64,000 nucleotides of DNA from Mesorhizobium sp. M1B.F.Ca.ET.045.04.1.1 (GCF_003952465.1 NZ_CP034448.1:1612001-1676000); one strand, 5' to 3'. Shown: positions 52,358-61,616, numbered from the stretch's first letter. The notes: a model not told the origin generated them from the letters alone. Translations and numbers: made by a program.

Positions 52358-52657
52358 ATGCTGGCCGGCTTCTTTCGCTCGCGCTGGCAAGGCAAACAGC
52401 CGCTCGACCGGCTGTTCTGGCGCGACATGGTGCTTGTCGGCACGGCGATCAACATCGCCTCGTCGGGTCTGGCGCTGACACTGCTCGGGTTGAAGCTGCC
52501 GCTCTGGCTGGTTCTTACGGTGCATCTCCTGCCGGTGCCCTACAACATCTTCGTCGCCCTCGCCGTCTGGCGAACGGCGGAGAAGACAGGCGGCGCCAAG
52601 GCATCGATGATGATGTTGGGCTCGGCGCTCTGGCTGATTGCGACGGTCATTGCCTGA
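52358..52657 (+). CDS. Small membrane protein, function unknown
   Basis: A 99-residue protein with an N-terminal basic part and three helices (MVLVGTAINIASSGLALTLLGL; LWLVLTVHLLPVPYNIFVALAVW; SMMMLGSALWLIATVIA). It begins seven bases after the preceding stop and is followed by a bidirectional terminator. No family recognised. Confidence 0.65.
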   Translation: MLAGFFRSRWQGKQPLDRLFWRDMVLVGTAINIASSGLALTLLGLKLPLWLVLTVHLLPVPYNIFVALAVWRTAEKTGGAKASMMMLGSALWLIATVIA

Positions 52658-52680
52658 CCGGCGCTCGGTGCCGCGCAGAC

Positions 52681-52709
52681 AAAAAGGGCGGCCGGAGCCG
52701 CCCTTTTCG
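52681..52709. terminator. Bidirectional rho-independent terminator
   Basis: AAAAAGGGCGGC and GCCGCCCTTTTC form a stem around CGGA with A and T runs on both sides. It serves the gene ending at 52657 and the convergent msrB. Confidence 0.9.
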
Positions 52710-52730
52710 AAGCCATGACGGGGTTACCGG

Positions 52731-53135
52731 TCAGGCCGCCGGCTCGAACCGCAGCGCCACGCCGTTGATGCAGTAGCGCAAGCCGGTCGGTGGCGGGCCG
52801 TCCTCGAAGACATGGCCGAGATGACTGCCGCAGCGCGCGCAATGGCATTCGGTGCGGACCATGCCGTAACTGCGATCGACGGTGGTTTCGATCGACCCTG
52901 GGACCGGGTCGTTGAAGCTCGGCCAGCCGGTACCGCTCTCGAATTTCAGCTTGGATTCGAACAAAGGCTGGTCGCAGCCGACGCAGAAGAAGGTGCCGGC
53001 GCGCTTCTCATAGAGCAGGGCGCAGCTGCCGGGACGCTCGGTGCCGTGATTGCGCATGACGGCATACTGCTCCGGCGTCAGCCGGGCGCGCCACTCGGCA
53101 TCGGTGCGAGTGACGGGGTATGCGTGGGTGTCCAT
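52731..53135 (-). CDS. msrB: Peptide-methionine (R)-S-oxide reductase
   Basis: Repairs methionine-R-sulfoxide. The 134 residues have two zinc CxxC pairs ([11 protein letters not shown] near 52; [18 protein letters not shown] near 99), [11 protein letters not shown] between them, and a catalytic cysteine in [12 protein letters not shown] near 121, where most family members have CINSAALRF. The ATG at 53135 has GAGGAG upstream; the longer frame to 53234 is unlikely. Normal length. Confidence 0.95.
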   Translation of the reverse strand: MDTHAYPVTRTDAEWRARLTPEQYAVMRNHGTERPGSCALLYEKRAGTFFCVGCDQPLFESKLKFESGTGWPSFNDPVPGSIETTVDRSYGMVRTECHCARCGSHLGHVFEDGPPPTGLRYCINGVALRFEPAA

Positions 53136-53282
53136 GAAATCTCCTCGGCCTTGGCGGCTCGTTGTTGGTTGGCAGCCTATGTTCGCACGAAGATAGGTGT
53201 TTGTTACACGCATGCCCAGTGCCGGGACTGACAAGGCAGTTGCCGCTGGTTTCGCTTCAGCCCCTTATTGCCGTTGGCGCTG

Positions 53283-53487
53283 CCCCTCACCTGCCTGCCC
53301 GTCCTCCGCAGCAGCTGCGGAGGGTGGACCGGCATCCTCTCCCCGTATAGTGACGGGGAGAGGGGCGCTCTCATCGCCGGCTTCGCTAATCACGAGCGTT
53401 GCAAGAAAGGCGCCGAGGTTGCGGCCAGCCCCTTCTCCCCGTCACTATACGGGGAGAAGTGCCCGGCAGGGCGATGAGGGGCAGCTC
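53283..53487. repeat. Rhizobial intergenic repeat (composite)
   Basis: GCCCCTCACCTGCCTGCCCGTCCTCCGCAGCAGCTGC, CTCTCCCCGTATAGTGACGGGGAGAG and CCTTCTCCCCGTCACTATACGGGGAGAAG, then GCCCGGCAGGGCGATGAGGGGC. The first part matches the core of the 18899-19352 arms, and the rest matches 28728-28902. Confidence 0.85.
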
Positions 53488-53511
53488 TGACCTTGGCGAT
53501 TGCGTAGATGC

Positions 53512-54702
53512 TCAATGTTTCCGCGAAAGCTGCTTCGTCGCGGCCTCGAGCCCGGCCAATGTCAACGGGAACATGCGGCCGCCGAAGATGTCGCTGATCA
53601 TGGCGATCGAGTGGGTGTAACGCCAGTTCTTCTCGGCCTCCGGGTTCAGCCACACCGCGTTCGGCCATTGCTGCAACAGCCGCCCGAGCCAGACGCTGCC
53701 GGCCTCCGGATTCCAGTGCTCGACCGAGCCGCCGGGATGCGCGATCTCGTAAGGGCTCATCGAGGCGTCGCCGACCACGATCGCCTTGTAGTCCGGGCCG
53801 TATTTGTGGATGAGATCGAAGGTCGGGATCGTCTCGGCAAGTCGCCTTCGGTTGTCCTTCCAGACGCGCTCATAAAGGCAGTTGTGGAAGTAGAAATATT
53901 CGAGCTGGCGGAATTCGGCGCGGGCGGCCGAGAACAGTTCCTCGACGCTTTTGATGTGATCGTCCATCGAGCCGCCGACATCGAAGAACATCAAGAGCTT
54001 CACCGCGTTGCGGCGCTCGGGGCGCGTTTTGACATCGAGATAGCCATGCTCGGCGGTCGCATGGATTGTGCCGGGCAGGTCGAATTCCTCCTCCGCGCCC
54101 TCGCGCACCCAGCGCCGCAGCCGCTTCAGCGCCACCTTGATGTTGCGGGTGCCGAGTTCGACCGCGTCGTCGAAATTTTTGAACTCGCGCTTGTCCCACA
54201 CCTTCACCGCGCGGCGATGGCGGCTTTCATGCTGGCCGATACGCACGCCTTCCGGATTGTAGCCATAGGCGCCGAAGGGCGAGGTGCCGCCGGTGCCGAT
54301 CCATTTCGAGCCGCCCTGGTGCCGACCCTTCTGCTCCTCCAGCCGCTTCTTCAGCGTCTCCATCAGTCTGTCGAAACCGCCAAGCGCCTCGATCAGTTTC
54401 TTCTCCTCGTCGGTCAGGTGCTTTTCCGCCAAACGGCGAAGCCATTCCTCAGGGATGTTGGCGACATCGACGGCGTCCGGTCCGGCGAGCGCCTCGATGC
54501 CCTTGAAGACATGGGAAAAGACCTGGTCGAAGCGGTCGATGTGGCGCTCGTCCTTCACCAGGGCCGAGCGCGCGAGGTAATAAAAACCCTCGACGTCATA
54601 GTCGACCAGCCCCGCTTCCAGGCCTTCCAGCAGCGACAGGTATTCCCTGAGCGAAACGGGAATCCGCGCGGCTTTCAGTTCGAGGAAGAAGGGGATGAAC
54701 AT
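53512..54702 (-). CDS. VWA domain protein (CoxE-like)
   Basis: A 396-residue protein: an N-terminal FFLELKAARIPVSLREYLSLLEGL typical of CoxE-type VWA proteins, a middle VWA domain with MFFDVGGSMDDHIKSVEELF (a degenerate MIDAS DxSxS, here DVGGS) and YFYFHNCLYERVWKD, then VVGDASMSPYEIA near 320. Such proteins work with MoxR ATPases to insert metals or assemble complexes. The MoxR partner is at 55920, separated by a HicBA pair and a GNAT gene. Confidence 0.88.
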   Translation of the reverse strand: MFIPFFLELKAARIPVSLREYLSLLEGLEAGLVDYDVEGFYYLARSALVKDERHIDRFDQVFSHVFKGIEALAGPDAVDVANIPEEWLRRLAEKHLTDEEKKLIEALGGFDRLMETLKKRLEEQKGRHQGGSKWIGTGGTSPFGAYGYNPEGVRIGQHESRHRRAVKVWDKREFKNFDDAVELGTRNIKVALKRLRRWVREGAEEEFDLPGTIHATAEHGYLDVKTRPERRNAVKLLMFFDVGGSMDDHIKSVEELFSAARAEFRQLEYFYFHNCLYERVWKDNRRRLAETIPTFDLIHKYGPDYKAIVVGDASMSPYEIAHPGGSVEHWNPEAGSVWLGRLLQQWPNAVWLNPEAEKNWRYTHSIAMISDIFGGRMFPLTLAGLEAATKQLSRKH

Positions 54703-54710
54703 CTGGGCTG

Positions 54711-55115
54711 TTATCTGTGCCCCTCGATCTTTTCTCGCGCGGCACTTGCAATGAAGGCCGAGCGCGTCAGGCCTCGGCGGCTCGCTTCTTCGTCGATCGC
54801 CGCCAACAAACCAGCGTCGAGTGATAGATTGGCTCGGACCGGTCGCCCCGAATCGATCAGCACGGGGATCATCACCGCGGATTCGCCTGCGGTACTGTCG
54901 ATTTCGCCGGACCTCAGCAATTCCGTCATTGTACGCGGGGCAGGCATAGATAACTGCTTTGCTGTCCGGGCTTCAGCCCATTCGCGCACGGCCGAAGTCG
55001 CGTCGGCGATTGCTTCCTCGGGATTTGCCCCGCCGCCGTGGCAGCCGGGAAGATCGGGCACCCGTACGCCCCAGACATCGTCGGCGCCGTCTAGAATTCC
55101 GACATAGTGCGTCAT
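54711..55115 (-). CDS. hicB: HicB family antitoxin
   Basis: A 134-residue antitoxin with an N-terminal partial RNase-H-like HicB domain (MTHYVGILDGADDVWGVRVPDLPGCHGGGANPEEAIADA) and a C-terminal ribbon-helix-helix part (VRANLSLDAGLLAAIDEEASRRGLTRSAFIASAAREKI) for operator binding. The ATG at 55115 is chosen because the HicB domain begins there. It sits 10 bp downstream of hicA on the same strand. Confidence 0.88.
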   Translation of the reverse strand: MTHYVGILDGADDVWGVRVPDLPGCHGGGANPEEAIADATSAVREWAEARTAKQLSMPAPRTMTELLRSGEIDSTAGESAVMIPVLIDSGRPVRANLSLDAGLLAAIDEEASRRGLTRSAFIASAAREKIEGHR

Positions 55116-55125
55116 GTGCTCGTCC

Positions 55126-55320
55126 TCAAATCCATCCGGCAAGTCGAGCGATCGACCGCGCCACACCAGGAGACTGTTCGCGATGCCGAGGCACGATGAT
55201 CATAACGTCCGGCCTTTCCGGATGCTCATACTTTTCATGTTTGCCGCCACCGACATTCGACCAACCTTCGCGCAAGAGTCTCGCGACAATCTTGCGCGTA
55301 TTGGTCTCTATCAGCGGCAT
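55126..55320 (-). CDS. hicA: HicA family toxin (mRNA interferase)
   Basis: A 64-residue double-stranded-RNA-binding-type toxin: ETNTRKIVARLLREGWSNVGGGKHEKYEHPERPDVMIIVPRH, with the catalytic histidine in GGGKHEKY. Cleaves mRNA when free of HicB. The ATG at 55320 follows GGGAGG. The hicA-hicB order (toxin first) is standard. It appears intact. Confidence 0.88.
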   Translation of the reverse strand: MPLIETNTRKIVARLLREGWSNVGGGKHEKYEHPERPDVMIIVPRHREQSPGVARSIARLAGWI

Positions 55321-55382
55321 CGCGCCTCCCAATTGTGCGCAATATATTGCGCAATTTTGGCCATTTCAACCGTTGACCTATG

Positions 55383-55829
55383 CTATAGCAGATCGTACTC
55401 GATGAAGCCCGTGCGGCGCGCGACGTGGTCGTAGAGCCGGCGCGCGGTGGCGTTGGTCTCGTGGGTCATCCAGTAGACGTTCTTCACGCCGATCTTGCCG
55501 GCCTCCTGCCGCACCGCCTCGATCAGCGCTGCACCAATGCCTTTGCCGCGCATCTCGGGATCGGCGAACAGGTCCTGCAGATAGCAGTTGTTTTTCTCCG
55601 ACCAGCAGGAGCGGTGGTAGAGATAATGGGTCAGGCCCACGGCCTTGCCGTCGAGCGTGGCGATAAAACCCTTAGGCTCGAACTCGCCAGGCGTGAACAG
55701 GCGTTTCCAAGTGACGTCGTAGACCTCGTCCGGCAGCTTGGTTTCGTAGAAGGTGAGATAGGCGGTCCATAGCCGCCGCCATTCGGCGTTATCGGACTGC
55801 GCGAGCGGACGGACGGTGATCTCGGTCAT
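55383..55829 (-). CDS. GNAT family N-acetyltransferase
   Basis: A 148-residue acetyltransferase: ITVRPLAQSDNAEWRRLWTAYLTFYE, LQDLFADPEMRGKGIGAALIEAV (acetyl-CoA loop R/Q-x-x-G-x-G/A as RGKGIGAA) and YWMTHETNATARRLYDHVARRTGFIEYD. The substrate is unknown. Start 55829 follows GAGGAA. It lies between MoxR and HicA. Confidence 0.87.
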   Translation of the reverse strand: MTEITVRPLAQSDNAEWRRLWTAYLTFYETKLPDEVYDVTWKRLFTPGEFEPKGFIATLDGKAVGLTHYLYHRSCWSEKNNCYLQDLFADPEMRGKGIGAALIEAVRQEAGKIGVKNVYWMTHETNATARRLYDHVARRTGFIEYDLL

Positions 55830-55919
55830 TTCTTCCTCCAATGCTTTTGGCCCGAAGCTGCGGGAGTCATCGCCCGGCGGCAACGGTCCACAACCGGGGA
55901 AAGCGCTATTGCTGTCGCC

Positions 55920-56759
<840 letters not shown>

Positions 56760-56929
56760 TTTTTCTCCTGTCCGTGAGGCGGGGACCGTAAGGAGCCCTG
56801 CGGATGCGCGCAAGCTTTAACGGCCGCTCGTTTCCGCCTTCGTTTCTCGCCCTTCGTTTCTCTGGCGCTCGGCCAACCGTCGGCCTATATTGGCAATGGC
56901 GGTCTGCGCTTCCCGGCAGGAGAACTTAT

Positions 56930-57070
56930 CCCCGGGGCCTTATCGATCCTTAGGGAGCTGTCCCTGGGAAGACCCGTGGGTTTTCTCACACGGTGCCCAC
57001 CTACTTTGTAGGCACCCGGGATCGACCCTCCACCGGTTGTGTGGATCGCCACCGATCGAAAAGGCCATAT
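56930..57070 (+). ncRNA. ssrS: 6S RNA
   Basis: A stable RNA that binds sigma-70 RNA polymerase. The closing stem GGCCTTATCGATC (from 56936) pairs with GATCGAAAAGGCC (57054-57066). The interior shows the 6S-type arrangement of a central bubble and apical stem (GGGAGCTGTCCC; GTGCCCACCTACTTTGTAGGCACC forms a strong hairpin). The gene lies just upstream of the folate cyclo-ligase gene, as ssrS does in many bacteria. The exact ends are estimates. Confidence 0.8.
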
Positions 57071-57190
57071 TTGGCGGATTTTGTCGTCGCGCCGTTTTGT
57101 GCGGTGCTCACGAACGAAAAGTTCGCTCCGCTCCTCCAAAACGTCGCTCCTAAAACTCCATCCAAATCTGTCCTTTTCTAGCGTCTGCGC

Positions 57191-57778
57191 ATGACCCCAT
57201 CAAAAGACCTGAAAAAACAGCTTCGCAAGGACGCTCTGGCGCGCCGGGACGCGCTCGACGAATTCTGGCGGGTGGAGATCGCGCTCGAAATGGCCGAGAC
57301 GGCGCGCGACCAGATCGCCGTCGAGCCGGGGCAGATCGTCTCCGGTTTCTGGCCGATGCGCTCGGAGGTCGACGTGCGGCCGCTGATGTTCGCGCTGCGC
57401 GAAAAGGGCGCCAGGCTCTGCCTGCCGGCGATCCTCGACAAGACCACCATCGTGTTCCGCGAGCTGGTGCGCGGCGCGCCGATGGTCGAGATGGGCTTCG
57501 GCACGGTCGGGCCGCATGACGAGGCCGAAGTGCTCGACCCTTCGCTCATGCTGATACCGCTCGCCGCCTTCGACGCGCGCGGCCACCGCATCGGCTACGG
57601 CGCCGGCTATTACGACCGGGCGATCGCCAGGCTGGCCGACAAGGGGCTGACGCCCAGGCTGATCGGCATCGCCTTCGATTGCCAGGAAGTGGCCCAGGTG
57701 CCGGATGAGAACCACGACGTGATCATCTCGGAAATACTCACCGAGAGCGGGTTGCGCCGGTTCACGCCGCAATTGTAG
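57191..57778 (+). CDS. fau: 5-formyltetrahydrofolate cyclo-ligase
   Basis: A 195-residue enzyme that converts 5-formyl-THF to 5,10-methenyl-THF with ATP. Start KDLKKQLRKDALARRDALD, substrate region SGFWPMRSEVDVRPLMFAL near 54, and the ATP-binding motif GHRIGYGAGYYDRAIARL near 130, with DENHDVIISE. It is encoded next to 6S RNA, a widely conserved pairing (ygfA in Escherichia coli). Confidence 0.95.
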   Translation: MTPSKDLKKQLRKDALARRDALDEFWRVEIALEMAETARDQIAVEPGQIVSGFWPMRSEVDVRPLMFALREKGARLCLPAILDKTTIVFRELVRGAPMVEMGFGTVGPHDEAEVLDPSLMLIPLAAFDARGHRIGYGAGYYDRAIARLADKGLTPRLIGIAFDCQEVAQVPDENHDVIISEILTESGLRRFTPQL

Positions 57779-57856
57779 AAAAGCGGTTGAGAAACGCATG
57801 ATCTTTTGCGGGAAGTCATGCAGCTTTTGCTTGGCGGACTTTCGGCGCAGGATCGT

Positions 57857-58681
57857 ATGAGACTTCTCTTCCTCGGCGACATGGTTGGAAAAACTGGACG
57901 CACGGCGGTGTGGGAACAGCTGCCCGGGCTGATTTCCGACTTCAGGCTCGACTTCGTCATCGTCAATGGCGAGAACGCCGCCGGCGGCTTCGGCATCACC
58001 GAGGAGATCTTTCGCGAGACGCTCGCTTCGGGCGCGGATGTCGTCACCACCGGCAACCATGTCTGGGACCAGCGCGACGCGTTGATCTTCGCGCCGCGCG
58101 AGGAGCGCTTCCTGCGCCCGTCCAATTTTCCCAAGGGCACGCCGGGGCGCGGCTCCGGCGTCTACATCGCCAGGAACGGCGCACGGGTGCTGGTCGCCAA
58201 CATCATGGGCCGCGTCTTCATGCATCCCGAGCTCGACGATCCGTTCCAGGCCGGCGAGCGCGAGCTTGCCGCCTGTCCGCTCGGCGAGCAGGCGGATGCG
58301 GCGGTGATCGATTTCCACGCCGAGGCGACCTCTGAAAAAATGTGCTTCGCGCATTTCGTCGACGGTCGCGCCAGCCTGGTGGTCGGCACCCACACGCACC
58401 AGCCGACCGCCGATCACCAGATCCTCAACGGCGGCACCGCCTATATCTCGGACGCCGGCATGTGCGGCGACTACGATTCCTCGCTCGGCATGGACAAGGA
58501 AGAACCGCTCAACCGCTTCCTGTCGAAAGTGCCGAAAGGCCGCTTCGAGGCGGCGAGCGGACCAGCGACATTGTGCGGCATCGGCGTCGAGATTTCCGAC
58601 CGAACCGGGCTCGCCGAGAAGATCGCGCCGTTTCGTCGCGGGCCGCGGCTGGAGGAAACGGCGCCGTCCTTCTGGTCGTGA
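57857..58681 (+). CDS. YmdB family metallophosphoesterase
   Basis: A 274-residue phosphodiesterase of the YmdB type: MRLLFLGDMVGKTGRTAVWEQ at the start, VNGENAAGGFGITEE near 35, VVTTGNHVWDQRD near 64, IDFHAEATSEKMC near 150 and VVGTHTHQPTADHQIL near 175, all metal-site motifs. In Bacillus it hydrolyses 2',3'-cyclic nucleotides. ATG 57857 is chosen because the domain starts there; the frame is open further upstream. Probably co-transcribed with the cyclo-ligase gene. Confidence 0.9.
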   Translation: MRLLFLGDMVGKTGRTAVWEQLPGLISDFRLDFVIVNGENAAGGFGITEEIFRETLASGADVVTTGNHVWDQRDALIFAPREERFLRPSNFPKGTPGRGSGVYIARNGARVLVANIMGRVFMHPELDDPFQAGERELAACPLGEQADAAVIDFHAEATSEKMCFAHFVDGRASLVVGTHTHQPTADHQILNGGTAYISDAGMCGDYDSSLGMDKEEPLNRFLSKVPKGRFEAASGPATLCGIGVEISDRTGLAEKIAPFRRGPRLEETAPSFWS

Positions 58682-58728
58682 CATTGATATGAGCGGGGCC
58701 AGCACCTAACTGGCTTCGAAACTGCTTC

Positions 58729-58832
58729 AAAAGCGCGCCGCCTTCGACCTGATCTTATGCGACGCGCTTTTGATTTTGTTGGTTGAGCATGTCGTGATCC
58801 CAAAACCGCGCCGCACTTTCGGGCGACATGCT
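58729..58832. repeat. Rhizobial repeat (GACGCGCTTT...GGGCGACATGC type)
   Basis: AAGCGCGCCGCC...GACGCGCTTTTGATTTTG, then CATGTCGTGATCCCAAAACCG...GGGCGACATG. The same family occurs at 60995-61096. The ATG at 58828 belongs to this repeat, which supports the downstream start for the TerC gene. Confidence 0.8.
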
Positions 58833-58857
58833 TTGGATCGTAGAGGGGACGACCTCC

Positions 58858-59625
58858 ATGCAGCTTGTCGAATTCCTGGCGCCGCACTTTGCCTTCGTTT
58901 CCGATCCGACCGCGTGGGTCGCGCTGCTGACGCTGGTGGTGCTGGAGGTCGTGCTCGGCATCGACAACCTGATCTTCATCTCGATCCTGACCAATAAGCT
59001 GCCGGAAGCTCAGCGGGCCCGCGCCCGTAGGCTCGGCATCTCGGCGGCGCTTGTCATGCGGCTGGTGTTGCTCGCCACCGTCTCGATCATCGTGCAACTG
59101 ACGGCACCGGTGTTCACGGCATTCGGGCATGGCTTTTCCTGGCGCGACCTGATCCTGATCGCCGGCGGCCTGTTCCTGGTCTGGAAGGCGACCAAGGAAA
59201 TCCATCACACGGTCGATCCCCAGGACCATCAAGACACGATGGTGGGCGGCACGCTGCAGATGAGCCTTGCCGGCGCGATCTTCCAGATCCTGCTGCTCGA
59301 CCTCGTCTTCTCGATCGATTCCATCATCACCGCCGTCGGCATGACCGACGAGATCGCCATCATGTATATCGCGGTGATCGTGGCAGTGAGCGCGATGATG
59401 CTGGCGGCGACGCCGCTCGCCGATTTCATCGCCAAGAATCCGACAATCGTCATGCTGGCGCTCGGCTTCCTGCTGATGATCGGCATGACGCTGATCGCCG
59501 ACGGCATGGGCTACCACGTGCCCAAGGGCTACATCTACGCCGCCATGGGTTTTTCGGCGCTGGTCGAGGGGCTCAACATGCTGGCGCGGCACCGCAAGAA
59601 GCAGAGGTCCGGCGTCGGGCATTGA
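58858..59625 (+). CDS. TerC family integral membrane protein
   Basis: A 255-residue protein with about seven helices. The family motifs are [21 protein letters not shown] near 30 and [24 protein letters not shown] near 152, each with membrane acidic residues thought to bind metal. TerC-type proteins export manganese or supply metals to exported enzymes. The start ATG at 58858 follows GAGGGG; the earlier ATG at 58828 is in a repeat. Confidence 0.9.
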   Translation: MQLVEFLAPHFAFVSDPTAWVALLTLVVLEVVLGIDNLIFISILTNKLPEAQRARARRLGISAALVMRLVLLATVSIIVQLTAPVFTAFGHGFSWRDLILIAGGLFLVWKATKEIHHTVDPQDHQDTMVGGTLQMSLAGAIFQILLLDLVFSIDSIITAVGMTDEIAIMYIAVIVAVSAMMLAATPLADFIAKNPTIVMLALGFLLMIGMTLIADGMGYHVPKGYIYAAMGFSALVEGLNMLARHRKKQRSGVGH

Positions 59626-59638
59626 GGCTGGCACACCT

Positions 59639-59689
59639 TCGTCATTCTAGGGCGGAGCGACGCGAAGCGGAGCGCAGACCCTAGAATCC
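59639..59689. repeat. Left part of the split target repeat
   Basis: TCGTCATTCTAGGGCGGAGC...CGCAGACCCTAGAATCC matches the left part of the intact element at 23476-23656 and stops exactly at the IS110 left end. Confidence 0.9.
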
Positions 59690-59704
59690 TGTGTGTTGGT
59701 TCTG

Positions 59705-59852
59705 GTGTATGGTTGAAGTGGGAAGGAGACCGAGTGGATCCTGGTCGTCCTTTCGGACAGGCCGTGGCATGGCCCGGTCCCTTCCCACCGGTGAACCATC
59801 AACCTGAACAGTTGCACGGGGCTGTTCCAAGCAGACCCCGCACCACAGGAAG
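59705..59852 (+). ncRNA. Predicted bridge RNA of the IS110 element
   Basis: Two hairpins precede the transposase gene. The first pairs ATGGTT (59709-59714) with AACCAT (59794-59799), then TGGGAAGGAGACCG (59719) with CGGTCCCTTCCCA (59775). Its loop carries GGATCC (59736-59741), matching left target GAATCC with one G-T wobble, and GGCATGG (59766-59772), perfectly complementary to the right target CCATGCC (60799-60805). The second (59818-59839 stem) is flanked by ACAGTTGC (59808-59815), identical to the element right end (60792-60799), and CACAGG (59844-59849), complementary to CCTGTG at the left end (59688-59693). RNA ends are estimated. Confidence 0.7.
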
Positions 59853-59862
59853 AGGCGTGGAC

Positions 59863-60789
59863 ATGATAATGCAGAACTATGTCGGCTGCGACATCTCAAA
59901 GCAGTGGCTGGACTTTTTTGATGAGGCAAGCGGCCGTTTCCGGCGCATCGACAATCAGGCCGACGCGATCGCGGCCTATGTGGCGGGCCTTGATCCCAGT
60001 CGGGACTTTGTCGTCATGGAGGCGACGGGGGTGCATGACCGGCTGCTGCGCCATGCGCTGGCCAAGGCCGGCGTGCCGTTCTCGCGGCACAACCCGGCCC
60101 ATACCCACCACTATGCCAAGTCGACGAGACGGCGCGCCAAGACCGATCCTCTCGATGCCAGGATGCTGAGCGACTACGGCCGTCGCTATCACCCTGAGGC
60201 CGAGCCGGCGCCGAGCGAAGAAGTCGAGCGGCTTCAATCGCTTGCCGGCCACCGCGATCACCTGGTCAATATGCGGGCAACGGCGAAGAAGCACCTCGCC
60301 GAGGCCTTCAATGAGATCGTCATTGCCGATCTGGAAGAAACGATCGCTCACTTCGACACGCGCATCAAGGCGCTCGAGAGCCTGATTGCCGAAGTCATTC
60401 GTCAAAACCAGGGCACCGCTCGCGACCATGCGCTGATGGTCTCCGTGCCCGGTGTCTCCAAGGTCGGCGCGCTCTCGCTGCTGGCGCTCCTGCCCGAGCT
60501 CGGCCAGCGCTCACCCAAGGCGATCGCCGCGCTCGTCGGCCTTGCCCCGTTCGACAACAAGAGCGGCAAGCTCACACGCAGGAGCCAGATCCAGGGCGGG
60601 CGATCACGCGTGCGCCGCGCCCTCTACATGGCAGCCCTCACAGCCATCAGAACCTGTGACCGGTTCAAGTCCTTCTATACCGCACTTGCCGCCCGATCAG
60701 GCTCCAAGAAACTTGCTATCATCGCCGTAGCAAGGAAGCTCCTGGTCGTCCTCAACGCCATCATCCGCGACAAAACCGCATTCGCATGA
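59863..60789 (+). CDS. IS110 family transposase (DEDD recombinase)
   Basis: A 308-residue recombinase with an N-terminal RuvC-like DEDD domain: D in YVGCDISKQWLDFF, E in VVMEATGVHDRLLRHAL near 50, and D...D in RRAKTDPLDARMLSDYG near 92. The C-terminal Tnp domain has SVPGVSKVGALSLLALLPELG near 193, ALVGLAPFDNKSG, and QGGRSRVRRALYMAALTAIR, which contains the conserved serine. The ATG at 59863 is chosen because the DEDD domain begins there; the frame is open further up through the bridge-RNA region. The gene appears intact. Confidence 0.95.
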   Translation: MIMQNYVGCDISKQWLDFFDEASGRFRRIDNQADAIAAYVAGLDPSRDFVVMEATGVHDRLLRHALAKAGVPFSRHNPAHTHHYAKSTRRRAKTDPLDARMLSDYGRRYHPEAEPAPSEEVERLQSLAGHRDHLVNMRATAKKHLAEAFNEIVIADLEETIAHFDTRIKALESLIAEVIRQNQGTARDHALMVSVPGVSKVGALSLLALLPELGQRSPKAIAALVGLAPFDNKSGKLTRRSQIQGGRSRVRRALYMAALTAIRTCDRFKSFYTALAARSGSKKLAIIAVARKLLVVLNAIIRDKTAFA

Positions 60790-60800
60790 ACACAGTTGCC

Positions 60801-60925
60801 ATGCCGTTACCTTAGCCAAGGAGCGCAACGGAGCAAAATTCTGCACCGTGGCGGCGCTTCCAAGTCACGGCATGGATTCTATGGTCTGCGCCGCGTCGCT
60901 TCGCTTGCTCCGCCATAGAATGACG
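60801..60925. repeat. Right part of the split target repeat
   Basis: ATGCCGTTACCTTAGCCAAGG...GCTCCGCCATAGAATGACG continues the repeat interrupted at 59689 and aligns to 23530-23656. Confidence 0.9.
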
Positions 60926-60994
60926 AAGCGAAAGGCATTTCGGCCAATCGCCACAGCATCTGCCAACGCAAACATTGTCCGACCTTATGACCTA

Positions 60995-61096
60995 AAGCGC
61001 GTCGCGCTGAAACGGATTCAGACGACGCGCTTTAAGTCTTTGTTTTGATGCATGTCGTTCTCCCAAAACCGCTGCGCACTTTTGGGCGACATGCAT
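60995..61096. repeat. Rhizobial repeat (GACGCGCTTT...GGGCGACATGC type)
   Basis: AAAGCGCGTCGCGCTGAAAC...GACGACGCGCTTTAAGTC, then GCATGTCGTTCTCCCAAAAC...TTTTGGGCGACATGC. Two inverted units in tandem; see also 58729-58832. Confidence 0.85.
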
Positions 61097-61110
61097 TAGT
61101 CGCTTACGGC

Positions 61111-61575
61111 TTAGGCTGAGATGCCCTTCGGATGCCGGTCGCCGATCAGGCCGAGCGTCAGGCCCTGTTCCAGCCACGCCTTGGCGCCGGCGAGCACCAG
61201 CGAGAAACCGCCGGTCGAGCCGATCGCCTGGCTGACTTGTTCGTCGCCGCTGCCGACAAAGCCGAAATTGCGGACTTCGAGGAAGGTCGCGTCGCCGGGC
61301 ATTTCGCTGAAAGTCCAGACGACGGTGGTCGGCGGCTCGCTCCACCGCATGACGATCTTTTCGTTGGGAACGATCTCGCTGACCTCGACTCTTGTGGAGA
61401 CGCCATACATGCGCCATTCCCACTCGACCGGCTTGCCACCGTCCAGCCTGCCGCTCGAATGCGTGAACCAGAATTTCGTGGTGACCGCCGGATCGACGAT
61501 GGCCTCGAAAACCTCGGCAACCGGCCGGCGGATCAGCATGGCCGTTTCGGCGGTGGGAGCTTCTTTGAGTTCCAT
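61111..61575 (-). CDS. SRPBCC/AHSA1-type protein
   Basis: A 154-residue START-like fold protein: TAMLIRRPVAEVFEAIVDPAVTTKFWFT at the start, VEWEWRMYGV, IVPNEKIVMRWSEPPTTVVWTFSE and a C-terminal helix GFSLVLAGAKAWLEQGL. Such AHSA1-domain proteins bind hydrophobic ligands; many are encoded beside ArsR-type regulators, as here. It is last in a minus-strand cluster with VOC and a second SRPBCC gene. Confidence 0.88.
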   Translation of the reverse strand: MELKEAPTAETAMLIRRPVAEVFEAIVDPAVTTKFWFTHSSGRLDGGKPVEWEWRMYGVSTRVEVSEIVPNEKIVMRWSEPPTTVVWTFSEMPGDATFLEVRNFGFVGSGDEQVSQAIGSTGGFSLVLAGAKAWLEQGLTLGLIGDRHPKGISA

Positions 61576-61616
61576 GACTTCCTCCTAAATTGCCGACTTG
61601 CCGTAAGTTTGCGATT

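Larger units (their letters stand above)
59690..60800 (+). mobile_element. IS110-family insertion sequence, ends defined by empty-site comparison
   Basis: The intact repeat reads CTAGAATCC-ATTCCGTTACC (23521-23540). Here CTAGAATCC (ends 59689) is followed by TGTGTGTTGG, and the other side resumes with ATGCCGTTACC at 60801. The element is thus 1111 bp, with CC at both junctions (59688-59689 and 60799-60800) as the recombination core and no terminal inverted repeats, as expected for IS110. It holds one transposase gene and a 173-bp 5' non-coding region with bridge-RNA features. The 3' non-coding end is only 11 bp, so this is IS110-type rather than IS1111-type. Confidence 0.9.

Noticed and set aside
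59713..59862. Upstream extension of the IS110 transposase
   Set aside because: The region forms the hairpins and guide segments of a bridge RNA, and transposase homology starts at 59863.
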